64,000 bases of DNA from Aurantimonas sp. 22II-16-19i (GTDB taxonomy: Bacteria; Pseudomonadota; Alphaproteobacteria; Rhizobiales; Rhizobiaceae): NCBI RefSeq assembly GCF_002088275.1, contig NZ_AQQS01000005.1:114752-178751 (forward strand). The letters run 5' to 3'. The notes under the pieces were generated by a model. That model had not been told where the DNA came from. It saw only the letters and a list, made by a program, of their open reading frames with translations, and did not search any database. Made by a program: the position numbers and the translations under genes. Shown here piece by piece: positions 1 through 7,497 of this stretch; the stretch's first letter is position 1; the number at the start of each line of letters is the position of its first letter.

Positions 1-503
1 ACATTGTAGAGACTGTCGTGGCCGACCAGGTATCGCAGCCATTCCAGCGCCGAGAGGAAGAAGCCGATGGCGATCGGCAGGAAGATCAGCCATTTCGGCA
101 TGTCGAAGGTCTTGGTCTCGTAGGCGCCGGTGTTCAGCGCCTCCAGGGCCGAGGCGAAGGCGAAGTAGGTGAGGTACAGGCACAGGCCGATGCACAGGGC
201 ATAGACGAGCTTTTCGAGGACGACCCGGCCGCCCGCCGGCAGCGCGCGCCTGAGGAACTCGACGAAGACGTGTCCCTTGATCCGGACGAGCCACGGCATC
301 GGCAGGAAGGCGGCGTAGAGCAGGCCGTACTCCGTCGCCGAGACGCCCCAGGCGATCGGCCGGTAGTTGAGGTTGCGCAGGACGACGTCGGCGACGACCT
401 CGACCACGATCGCGGCCAGCATCAGCTTGACCAGCGTGGCGAGGGCGAAGCTCGCCCAGCCGACGACCTTGAAGAAGTTCTGCATGCCCGGGGTGTGCTC
501 CAT
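1..503 (-). CDS. TRAP transporter small permease (DctQ family), 3' end cut by window edge
   Basis: This is the small membrane subunit of a tripartite ATP-independent periplasmic transporter, which works with a large permease (DctM) and a periplasmic receptor. Reading leftwards from ATG at 501-503 the frame is open to the window edge, giving about 167 residues. There are hydrophobic segments near residues 12-35 and 45-65, and more at about 85-110 and 130-150, the four-helix layout of DctQ proteins. A conserved basic stretch (WLVRIKGHV) follows helix 2. It lies 51 bases downstream of the DctP receptor gene and reads in the same direction, so they form one operon. The large permease is expected just left of the window. 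Substrate unknown, probably an organic acid. Confidence 0.85.
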   Translation of the reverse strand, partial: MEHTPGMQNFFKVVGWASFALATLVKLMLAAIVVEVVADVVLRNLNYRPIAWGVSATEYGLLYAAFLPMPWLVRIKGHVFVEFLRRALPAGGRVVLEKLVYALCIGLCLYLTYFAFASALEALNTGAYETKTFDMPKWLIFLPIAIGFFLSALEWLRYLVGHDSLYN

Positions 504-554
504 CGTGCCGCCGGCGCGCGGAAAGAGCGCCGGCGGTGCCGTCTTGCTGGGGTC

Positions 555-1538
555 TCAGTTCTGGAAGTGCTTGCGCAGCTCGGGAACGTAGGTCGGGTCG
601 CGGGTCTCCATCCGGTCCCAGCTCGCCTTGGCGGCCTTGGCGAGGAACTCCTCGCGGCCCTTGCCCTCGAGTTCGAAGACCTTCTGACCCTCGGCGACCA
701 TCTCGTCGGCCTGGCGCTGGTTCTCGGTCCGGATCGCCTCGAGGCTCTCCTGCTCGTGTGCGATCGCGACGTCCGTCAGGATCTTCTGCGCCTCGGGCGA
801 CAGGGAGTCCCACTTGCTCTTGTTCATCGAGATCAGGACGTCGGTCTGGAAGAAGCTCGGATCGACCCGCCACTTGGTGAACTTGTCCCAGCCGAAGGAC
901 TTGTAGCCGAAGACCGGATAGGCGTTGGCGTTGATCACGCCGCGCTCCAGCGACGTGTAGACCTCGCCCGGCGGCAGCACGATCACCGTCATGCCCAGCG
1001 TCTCGAAGAACTGCCGGTAGAGTGGCGAGGAGCGGATCTTCAGGCTGCTCCATTCCATGCTGCCGTCCTCCGAGCGGGTCGGCTCGTCGACGGTGAAGAT
1101 GTTGAAGCCGGTTCCGGCGTCGACATGGGCGAGGAGATGGGCATTGCCCTTCTCGCCGAAGATCTTCTGCATCAGGTCCCAGCCGCCGTTCTCGCGGATC
1201 TCCTGGGGAAGTTTTGTCGAGGCGGAGAACGCCTCGCCCTCCGGCACGATCTCCAGATACTGGCCGGCCGGTGCGTTGATCATGTCGATCAGGCCGTTCT
1301 TCTGGGCGAGACCCAGCTGGCCGGGCGGGATGACCTCCGGCCCGCCGCGCACCTTGATCTGCACCACGCCCTTGCCGGCGGCGTTGAGCTTGTCGACGAA
1401 CTTCAGGAAGCTCTGGGCAAAGGAGTTCTGCGCAGGCGTGAAGTGCGCCGCGTTGAGGGTGACCTCGTCGGCGCGGCTGGCGCCGACCGAAAGGGCCAAA
1501 AGGCCGCAGGCGAGGGCAAGTCTCAGGGCAGTTCGCAT
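555..1538 (-). CDS. TRAP transporter solute receptor, DctP family
   Basis: A 327-residue periplasmic binding protein of the TRAP family that would capture a carboxylate and deliver it to the DctQM permease. The first 23 residues form a Sec signal peptide (basic MR, then ALRLALACGLLALSVGASRA) with likely cleavage before DEVTL. The middle has the family's ligand region, including a WSSLKIR segment and YTSLERGVINANAYP, where the carboxylate-binding arginine normally sits upstream of the aromatic/asparagine part. Length is normal for DctP (about 330). The small permease gene follows downstream. The gene is separated by 79 bases from the peptide ABC cluster, so it could be either the end of that transcript or a separate unit. 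Confidence 0.88.
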   Translation of the reverse strand: MRTALRLALACGLLALSVGASRADEVTLNAAHFTPAQNSFAQSFLKFVDKLNAAGKGVVQIKVRGGPEVIPPGQLGLAQKNGLIDMINAPAGQYLEIVPEGEAFSASTKLPQEIRENGGWDLMQKIFGEKGNAHLLAHVDAGTGFNIFTVDEPTRSEDGSMEWSSLKIRSSPLYRQFFETLGMTVIVLPPGEVYTSLERGVINANAYPVFGYKSFGWDKFTKWRVDPSFFQTDVLISMNKSKWDSLSPEAQKILTDVAIAHEQESLEAIRTENQRQADEMVAEGQKVFELEGKGREEFLAKAAKASWDRMETRDPTYVPELRKHFQN

Positions 1539-1617
1539 GAAGGATTCCCTTTCGCTTCGATGGACTTTTGTCTCGGGAGCGTGGCTCGTCGGCGGCCGTG
1601 GAGGCCGCCGGCGTTGT

Positions 1618-2487
1618 TCATCCGGCGGCTCGCACCGTCGGTGCCGCCCCGGGGGGCGGTCGTCCCAGCCAGTGCGGGTCGGGCACGAGGGGCGGGATCG
1701 CGTCGAGGAGCCGGCGCGTGTAGTCCGCCTGCGGGTTGTCGAACAGCGCCGCGCAGGATCCCTCCTCGACGATCCGGCCGGCGCGCATGACGACCACCCG
1801 GTCGCAGAGGTTGCGGATCACCGAGAGGTCGTGGCTGATGAAGGCGAGGGCGAGGTGAAGCTCGCCGGCGAGCCGCCGCAGCAGCGCCAGCACCTGGGCC
1901 TGCGTCGAGACGTCGAGGCCGGAGACGATCTCGTCGGCGAGGACGAAGTCCGGCCGGGTGGCGATCGCCCGGGCGATTCCGACCCTTTGGCGCTGGCCCC
2001 CGGACAGTTCGTGCGGGAAGCGATCGAGGAGGGCGGGATCGAGCCCGACGGCACCCATCAGGCGCACGAGTTCGCCGTCGCGGCTCTCGCCCCGGTGCCC
2101 GGCGTCCAGCGCCAGGCCGGCCGCGACGATCGACCGGATGCGCCGGCGCGGATTGAGGGACGACTGCGGATCCTGGAAGATCATCTGCATGCGCCGGCGC
2201 AGCGGGCGCAGCGTGTCCTGCGAGGCATGGGTGATGTCGACGCCGTCGAAGGCGAGCCGGCCGGCCGTCGGCTGGTGCAGGCGAAGCAGGACGCGGCCCA
2301 GCGAACTCTTGCCGGACCCGGATTCGCCGACGATGCCGACGATCTCGCCCCGGCGGATCGAAAGGGAGACCGGATGCAGGATGCGCGTCAGCGGTCGCCG
2401 CCCGAAGGCACGGGCCGCGTTCATGTCCGGCAGTTCGAGTTCGACGCCGTCGGCCTCGACCAGGATGGGAGCTTGCGGGTCAAGCAT
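1618..2487 (-). CDS. Dipeptide/oligopeptide-type ABC transporter ATPase (DppF/OppF-like)
   Basis: Second ATPase of a peptide/nickel-type ABC importer, 289 residues. Walker A GESGSGKSS lies at about residue 54, the signature LSGGQRQR near 161, Walker B FVLADE near 181, and the His switch in FISHDLSV. ATG at 2487 is chosen because it overlaps the stop of the upstream ATPase by 8 bases; a longer frame to 2508 starts inside that gene and has no family similarity. The C-terminal tail after residue 235 (PLVPDPHWLGRPPP) is the oligopeptide-transporter extension. It is the last gene of a five-gene operon read leftwards: receptor, two permeases, two ATPases. Confidence 0.92.
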   Translation of the reverse strand: MLDPQAPILVEADGVELELPDMNAARAFGRRPLTRILHPVSLSIRRGEIVGIVGESGSGKSSLGRVLLRLHQPTAGRLAFDGVDITHASQDTLRPLRRRMQMIFQDPQSSLNPRRRIRSIVAAGLALDAGHRGESRDGELVRLMGAVGLDPALLDRFPHELSGGQRQRVGIARAIATRPDFVLADEIVSGLDVSTQAQVLALLRRLAGELHLALAFISHDLSVIRNLCDRVVVMRAGRIVEEGSCAALFDNPQADYTRRLLDAIPPLVPDPHWLGRPPPGAAPTVRAAG

Positions 2488-3364
2488 AGGTCGCTCGCTC
2501 CAGCCCATGGCGGGCGAGCTCGCCCTGGAGCGCCGCGGTGAGGCCGGCGGGGATCGGCTGCATGCCGCTACCGGCCCGGTCGTGCCGCGGGCTCGCTGCC
2601 ATCAGGGCCGCCGTATAGGGGTGCGACGGGGCGGCCAGGACGTCGGCCGTCGCGCCCTGTTCGACGATCATGCCGCCATAGAGCACCGTCACCCGGTCGC
2701 AGATCTGGGCGACGACGCCGAGGTCGTGGGTGACGAAAAGGACGCCGGTGCCGTGGCTCGCCTGCATGGCCCGGATCAGCCGCAGCACTTCCTTCTGGAC
2801 CGTCACGTCGAGGGCCGTCGTCGGCTCGTCGGCGATGATCAGCCTGGGGTCCAGCGAGAAGGCCGCGGCGATCAGAATGCGCTGGCGCATGCCGCCCGAC
2901 AGCTCGTGCGGATAGCGCCGGAGCACCGCTTGCGGATCGTTGATCTGGACGTCCTGCAGCAGCGACAAAGCCTTGTCCTCGAGCGCCTTGCCCTTCAGCC
3001 CGCGCTTCAGCCGCAGCCCGTCGGTCAGCTGGTCGCCGATCCGCCGCGACGGGTTGAGCGAGGTCATCGGATCCTGCGGGATGAGGGCGATCTGCGAGCC
3101 GAGGATCTCCCGCCGCCGGCGGGCCGGCATGGCGAGGAGGTCCTCGCCGCAGAACCGGATCGTGCCGCCGGCAAGCTCGATCGCGCCGGGCAGGATGCCG
3201 AGGATCGCCTTGCCGATCGTCGACTTGCCGGCGCCGCTCTCGCCGACGAGGCCATGGACCTCGCCGGGAGCCACCTCGAGATCGACCGAGCGCAGGAGCG
3301 GCGCGTGCGGCGGCCGCTTCAACCGTGCCGACAGGCCGGCGATCGAGAGCAGCGCCGGGCTCAT
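2480..3364 (-). CDS. Dipeptide/oligopeptide-type ABC transporter ATPase (DppD/OppD-like)
   Basis: First ATPase of the peptide-type importer, 294 residues. Walker A GESGAGKST, the signature LSGGMRQRI and Walker B LIIADEPTTALD are all intact, followed by the LFVTHDLGVVAQICDR switch region. The C-terminus carries the family's HPYTAALMAASP motif. The start ATG (3362-3364) overlaps the stop of the preceding permease in an ATGA junction; the longer open frame upstream is shadow sequence. Together with the neighbouring DppF-like ATPase it would energise the DppBC permease pair. The transported compound could be a short peptide, but in catabolic clusters such systems often carry other small molecules. 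Confidence 0.92.
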   Translation of the reverse strand: MSPALLSIAGLSARLKRPPHAPLLRSVDLEVAPGEVHGLVGESGAGKSTIGKAILGILPGAIELAGGTIRFCGEDLLAMPARRRREILGSQIALIPQDPMTSLNPSRRIGDQLTDGLRLKRGLKGKALEDKALSLLQDVQINDPQAVLRRYPHELSGGMRQRILIAAAFSLDPRLIIADEPTTALDVTVQKEVLRLIRAMQASHGTGVLFVTHDLGVVAQICDRVTVLYGGMIVEQGATADVLAAPSHPYTAALMAASPRHDRAGSGMQPIPAGLTAALQGELARHGLERATYA

Positions 3365-4269
3365 CGCCGCATCACCGGGTCGGTCAGCCGGCGCAGACCG
3401 TCGCCGAGCTGGTTGAAGGCGAGCACCGTCAGGACGAGCAGGGCGAGCGGAAACACCATGACCCACCAGCCGTGATAGATGATCTGCCGCCCCTCGGCGA
3501 TCATGCCGCCCCAGGTCGGCATGTCGGAGGAGACGGACAGCCCGACGAAGGACAGCACCGCCTCGACGATCACGGCGATGCCCATTTCCAGGCTGAGGAG
3601 TACCAGGACGACGGGCAGGACGTTCGGCAGCACCTCCCGCGTCAGGATCGTCCAGCGGCTGCGGCCGAGGACGACGGCGGCATCGACGTAGTCCATCCGG
3701 GTCTGTTGGAGCGTCTCGGAGCGCACGACGCGGCAGAACCGCGTCCAGTCGATGATCACGATGGCGAGGATGACGGAGGAGAGGCCGGTCCCGATCATCG
3801 CGACGAGGAGGATCGACAGGAGGACGGGCGGGAACGCCATCCAGATGTCGATCAGCCGCGAGACGACCGCGTCGACCCAGCCGCCGAAATAGCCCGCGAG
3901 AAGGCCCAGCACCGTGCCGAAGGCACCGGCGGCCAGCGCCGCGACGATCGCCACGGTGAGGGCGACGCGGGCGCCGTGGATCAGCCGGGAGGCGATGTCG
4001 CGCCCGAGGCTGTCGGTGCCGAGCAGGTAGCCGGGCTCGGCGCCCGCGCTCCAGGCCGGCGGCAGCGTGTTGAGCATCAGATCCTGCTCCAGCGGATCGT
4101 GGGGCGAGATCAGCGGCGCGAAGATCGCGGCGAGAAGCAACAGCAGGAGATAGCCGCCCGCGATGGCGACCCGCGGCTCGCGGCGAAGGCTCTTCAGCCA
4201 GGACGGCATGCCCCGGCGGGCCACCGAGCCGCCGAGCCGGGGGACTTCGGGGAGGGCCCGCTCAACCAT
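3361..4269 (-). CDS. Dipeptide-type ABC transporter permease (DppC-like)
   Basis: Inner-membrane permease, 302 residues. It has an N-terminal helix around residues 35-55 (YLLLLLLAAIFAPL) followed by HDPLEQD, typical of DppC/OppC, and then five more hydrophobic helices. The cytoplasmic coupling loop reads AAVVLGRSRWTIL...EVLPN, matching the EAA motif of peptide permeases. The start at 4269 is chosen because it gives an 8-base overlap with the upstream permease stop and removes a non-conserved 15-residue extension. It pairs with the DppB-like permease upstream. Confidence 0.92.
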   Translation of the reverse strand: MVERALPEVPRLGGSVARRGMPSWLKSLRREPRVAIAGGYLLLLLLAAIFAPLISPHDPLEQDLMLNTLPPAWSAGAEPGYLLGTDSLGRDIASRLIHGARVALTVAIVAALAAGAFGTVLGLLAGYFGGWVDAVVSRLIDIWMAFPPVLLSILLVAMIGTGLSSVILAIVIIDWTRFCRVVRSETLQQTRMDYVDAAVVLGRSRWTILTREVLPNVLPVVLVLLSLEMGIAVIVEAVLSFVGLSVSSDMPTWGGMIAEGRQIIYHGWWVMVFPLALLVLTVLAFNQLGDGLRRLTDPVMRR

Positions 4270-5269
4270 GCCGCAGCCTCGGATTGAGGAGGGCGAAACT
4301 CGCCTCGACGGCAAGGTTGATCAGGATGAAGATCAGCCCGAAGGTCAGGATCAGCCCCTGGACCAGCGGCAGGTCGCGGTTGATCACCGCATCGATGGCG
4401 AGGTTGCCGATGCCGGGATAGGCGAAGATCCGCTCGACGATCACCGTGCCGCCGAACAGGAAGGTGAATTGCACCCCGGTGAGCGCCAGCGTCGGGATCA
4501 TGGCGTTGCGCAGCGTCTCGCGGAGCGTCACCCGCAGGCGCGAGGCGCCGCGGATGCGGGCGAGCAGCGCGTAGTCCTGGAGCGCCTCGCTCTCCAGCGC
4601 GCCCTTCAGCACCCGCAGGATCACCGCCGCCAGCGGCAGCGCGAGGGCCATGGCCGGCATGATCATGTGGGCGAGGACGTCGCCGGCGATGTCGAGGCGC
4701 AGGCGGAGCAGGCCTTCGATCAGAAGGAAGGAGGTCGCAAAATCGATCGGCAGGCGCGGGTCGACACGCCCGGAGATCGGCAGGATGGGCCAGGCGACGC
4801 CGAACAGGAGGACGAAGGCGAGCGCCCAGACGAAGTCCGGCACCGCGAGGAGAATGCCGTTGGCGTTGTCGACGGTGCTGCCGACCAGCCGCCGGGTCCC
4901 GAGGGTCGAGGCGACGGCGGCGCCGATCCCCAGGACGAGCCCGATGACGAGCGCCGTCAGCGTCAGCTCGATGGTCGCCGGCAGCCGGCCGGCGATCAGA
5001 TGCACCACGTCCTGGCGCATGGAGATCGAGGTTCCGAAGTCGCCGGTGAGGGCATGGCCGAGCCAGATGACGAACTGGGCGAAAAGGCCCTTGTCGAGGC
5101 CGTAGGCCGCCCGGAGCCGGGCGATGTCCTCGGTGCTCGCCCCCGGCGCGATCATCATCGCGATGGGATCGCCGGGCACGACCCGCAGCAGGACGAACGA
5201 CACCGCCGCGACGCCGAACAGCGTGACGATGGCGAAGACGATCTGCCGAAGGGCGCGGGAGGAGAGCAT
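4262..5269 (-). CDS. Dipeptide-type ABC transporter permease (DppB-like)
   Basis: Inner-membrane permease, 335 residues. The first helix (IVFAIVTLFGVAAVSFVLLR) is followed by VVPGDP, the hallmark of DppB/OppB proteins. An EAA-like loop (DYALLARIRGASRLRVTLRETLRN) lies before the last two helices. The ATG at 5267-5269 gives the standard N-terminus; the open frame continues upstream only as an arginine/serine-rich shadow. A 49-base gap separates it from the receptor gene. It forms the translocation channel with the DppC-like partner. Confidence 0.92.
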   Translation of the reverse strand: MLSSRALRQIVFAIVTLFGVAAVSFVLLRVVPGDPIAMMIAPGASTEDIARLRAAYGLDKGLFAQFVIWLGHALTGDFGTSISMRQDVVHLIAGRLPATIELTLTALVIGLVLGIGAAVASTLGTRRLVGSTVDNANGILLAVPDFVWALAFVLLFGVAWPILPISGRVDPRLPIDFATSFLLIEGLLRLRLDIAGDVLAHMIMPAMALALPLAAVILRVLKGALESEALQDYALLARIRGASRLRVTLRETLRNAMIPTLALTGVQFTFLFGGTVIVERIFAYPGIGNLAIDAVINRDLPLVQGLILTFGLIFILINLAVEASFALLNPRLRHG

Positions 5270-5318
5270 GGGCGTCGTCAGCTCGACCGTTCTTCCTGGC
5301 GGGGTTCGATCGTGCCGC

Positions 5319-6863
5319 TCAAGCCCTGGCAGGTGCGACCAGCGTCGCCTGCAGGGCGCCGGACCCGTTCGGCACCACCGACAGGCCGTCGCGGAAGACG
5401 ATCGGCTGGACATATTGCAGGAGCGGGATGACGTAGCCGTTGTCGGCGATGGTGCGGCTGACGGCCTTCCAGCCGGCAATGCGCTTGTCCTCGTCCTTCT
5501 CGTTCCAGAGCGGGCCGATCTCGGCATCGAGGTCGTCGGTGTCCCAGACCGAATGGGGCGAGGGGCCGAACATGGCGAAGCCCGTCGACGTCGCCGGATC
5601 GCCGATGGCGTTGCCCCAGTTGTAGAAGGCGAAGGGCGCCAGCTGATCGTTGGCGCGCAGCTCGTAGTGCTTGGCGATCTCGTAGACCTCGATCTCCGCC
5701 TCGATGCCGACCTTGCGCCACATGCCGACGATCGCCTGGATCATCTCGTAATCCTTGGGCTTGAACCCGCGGGTGGTCTGGATCGTCACCTTGACCGGAT
5801 TGTCCGGCGAGAAGCCGCTGTCGGCGAGGAGCTTCATCGCCATGTCGGGATCGTAGGCGACCGTGATGGACGGGTCGTAGGCGAGATATTCAGGGGCTTC
5901 CAACGTGGCGATCGGGACGCCGTAGCCGGAGAGCAGACGGTCGATGATCGCCTGCTTGTTGATGGCGTGATGGGCGGCGAGGCGCACGTTCTTGTCGAGC
6001 AGCGGCTCGACGTCGTTGATGAAGATCATGCCGATGTCGGAGATCGGCTCCGCCGTCCCGGAGAAGCCGCCGCCCTTGGTCAGCCGGTCGTATTCCTCGT
6101 AGGGGATCTCGAGGGTGACGTCCGAGCCGCCGCTCTCGATCTCGGCGACGCGGCTCGACGCATCGGGCACGAACTTGAAGATCACCGTGTCGAAGGCCGG
6201 CTTGCCGCCCCAGTAGGTCTCGTTGGCCTTCAGCCGCAGGAAGCCGTTCGACTGGAACTCGTCGACCTTGTAGGGGCCGGTGCCGATCGGCGCGCGCTCG
6301 AAGCCTTCCGCGCCGACCTTCTCGAAATAGGCCTTCGGCATGACGTAGCCGGTGAGGAACGCCATCCACTTGAACAGCGTCGGCTCGTAGGATTTCACGT
6401 CCGCCTCGATGCGGTTGCCGTCGATCGTGAAGTTGCCGATGGTCGACCAGACGAACTGGATCGGATTGCCGGTGGCGGGGTCGCCGGCGCGCTCCAGCGA
6501 CCAGACGACGTCCTGCGCGGTGAAGGGCGAGCCGTCGTGCCAGCTCACTCCCTCGCGGACCTCCATCCAGACCTTGGTCTTGTCGTCGTTCCAGCCCCAG
6601 CCGGTCAGGAGGCCAGGCTCGAAGGACAGGTCCGGCTTCTGGCCGACATACTGGTCGAAGACCGACCGGTAGATGGCCTGGATGGTCGGGTTGACCGCGG
6701 AGGGGCCGACGGTCGGGTCCCATGCCGGAAGATTGACGTTGTAGGCGATCGTCACCGTGTCGGCATCGGCGGCGCTGGCGCTCGCGCCCTTCAGGAAGCT
6801 CGCCAGCACGATGCCCGTGCCCGCCAGCTTGAGGATGTCTCGTCTCGTGGTGTTCATGGTCAT
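5319..6863 (-). CDS. Peptide-type ABC transporter substrate-binding protein (SBP_bac_5 family)
   Basis: Periplasmic receptor of the peptide-type importer, 514 residues from ATG 6863 (ATG 6857 is an alternative). The N-terminus has a twin-arginine-like leader, TTRRDILKLAG, followed by a hydrophobic stretch and ASASAADADT, suggesting Tat or Sec export. Family hallmarks are the WDP...NPTIQAIYRSVFDQYV segment, GVSWHDGSPFTAQDVVWSLER, and a late FAFYNWGNAIGDP region. A GGGAAG-like ribosome site precedes the start. The gene heads a five-gene operon. A palindromic operator lies about 97 bases upstream (6958-6980), placing the transporter in the regulon of the catabolic genes. Confidence 0.92.
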   Translation of the reverse strand: MTMNTTRRDILKLAGTGIVLASFLKGASASAADADTVTIAYNVNLPAWDPTVGPSAVNPTIQAIYRSVFDQYVGQKPDLSFEPGLLTGWGWNDDKTKVWMEVREGVSWHDGSPFTAQDVVWSLERAGDPATGNPIQFVWSTIGNFTIDGNRIEADVKSYEPTLFKWMAFLTGYVMPKAYFEKVGAEGFERAPIGTGPYKVDEFQSNGFLRLKANETYWGGKPAFDTVIFKFVPDASSRVAEIESGGSDVTLEIPYEEYDRLTKGGGFSGTAEPISDIGMIFINDVEPLLDKNVRLAAHHAINKQAIIDRLLSGYGVPIATLEAPEYLAYDPSITVAYDPDMAMKLLADSGFSPDNPVKVTIQTTRGFKPKDYEMIQAIVGMWRKVGIEAEIEVYEIAKHYELRANDQLAPFAFYNWGNAIGDPATSTGFAMFGPSPHSVWDTDDLDAEIGPLWNEKDEDKRIAGWKAVSRTIADNGYVIPLLQYVQPIVFRDGLSVVPNGSGALQATLVAPARA

Positions 6864-6957
6864 CCGATCGCTTCCCAAGGTGCGGATTGGACATCGGGGC
6901 GCTGGCACAAGGTCGCCCATCGACCGGGCCGCATGCCGCTGGCAACGCAGCCAGACT

Positions 6958-6980
6958 GCTTTAGGCTTAAAATTATTTCA
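6958..6980. promoter_or_regulatory. Palindromic operator, copy 1 (upstream of peptide receptor)
   Basis: Read on the minus strand the core is AAATAATTTTAAGCCTAAAG, close to the consensus AATAGTTTAAGCYTAAAA seen at about nine promoter gaps in this window. It sits about 97 bases upstream of the receptor start at 6863. The dyad (TTTAAG/CCTAAA) and its location suggest a repressor binding site, plausibly for the MarR protein encoded at 37399-37941; the assignment is inference. Confidence 0.65.
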
Positions 6981-7048
6981 CCATTAAAGGACCAAGTGCG
7001 GGGCTTTGCCAAGGGGGGTTCCTAGGCATTTTCGCCGGCGCATATTTT

Positions 7049-7066
7049 TTGTGCAGAGCGGGAGGA
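7049..7066. repeat. 18-base element shared with 46068-46085
   Basis: TTGTGCAGAGCGGGAGGA here and TTGTGCAGTGCGGCAGGA at 46068 match at 16 of 18 positions and have the same orientation. Each lies roughly 183-187 bases upstream of the start of a transporter receptor gene and beyond a copy of the palindromic operator. Both are preceded by a GCCGG sequence and an A/T run. The function is unknown; an activator site or a shared upstream promoter element are the obvious options. Confidence 0.4.
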
Positions 7067-7112
7067 ATTGCGGCAGTGCGAGAGGATGACGGTCGCGCAT
7101 TTTGGGGCTTGT

Positions 7113-7132
7113 ATGTTTTAAGATTAAAGCAT
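7113..7132. promoter_or_regulatory. Palindromic operator, copy 2 (upstream of CoA-ligase operon)
   Basis: ATGTTTTAAGATTAAAGCAT is a good dyad (ATGnTTTAAnnTTAAAnCAT) and fits the window-wide operator family. It is about 365 bases from the ligase start at 7498, much further than other copies from their genes (about 20-115). Either the ligase transcript has a long leader or a short unrecognised gene starts near 7187. Confidence 0.6.
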
Positions 7133-7497
7133 TCAATCGCAGCCCGACCGCCACCCGTTTCGATCCTGCGAACGGAGAGTGCCGCCATGCCGCGCCACGC
7201 CACAGATCCGCAAGCCGTGAGGGCGCCGGTGCGCCCGGTCCATGGCGAAGTCCATGGCGAGCGGGGCATCGCCCGGCTCGAGACGTGCCGCCGCGTCGCC
7301 GGTCCGCCGCGAGGCGCGACTTCTCGGCCAGACGCAGGACGAGGAGAAGCAGGGCGAGGATCGGCTCGGCTTCGCCGCCGCGGACGACGCTTTCCGGCGG
7401 CCGGGCGAGTGGCGTTTCACCCCCGGGCCGAAGCTCCGGACCTCGCCGATTTCGACGCGCCCTGCGGCAATCTTCAGCTATCCGTGTGAGCGGGATC

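Larger units (their letters stand above)
6864..7497. other. Long divergent intergenic region with two operator palindromes and an AT-rich core
   Basis: About 630 bases separate the peptide receptor (minus) from the CoA ligase (plus). The part at 6955-7135 is AT-rich for this genome and holds two copies of the shared palindrome and an 18-base element also found near 46068. From about 7187 to 7490 the DNA returns to coding-like base composition. A frame from ATG 7187 has a GGAGAG sequence 8 bases upstream, and another frame from 7242 shows GC-rich third positions, but neither product is recognisable and both are arginine-rich. A small leader gene or a decayed gene is possible; I do not call one. 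Confidence 0.5.

Noticed and set aside
18..1790. Long plus-strand open frame of 590 residues
   Set aside because: It is antisense to the DctQ/DctP genes, has low-complexity charged composition and no family pattern; typical GC-rich shadow frame.
7000..7030. Sigma-54 promoter (GG-GC elements) upstream of the peptide receptor
   Set aside because: A TTGGCA...GCA string is visible but the spacing between GG and GC is 9 instead of 10 bases, so support is inadequate.
7187..7489. Possible 100-residue gene upstream of the CoA ligase
   Set aside because: Has a plausible ribosome site but an arginine-rich, unrecognised product; kept as a finding rather than a called gene.
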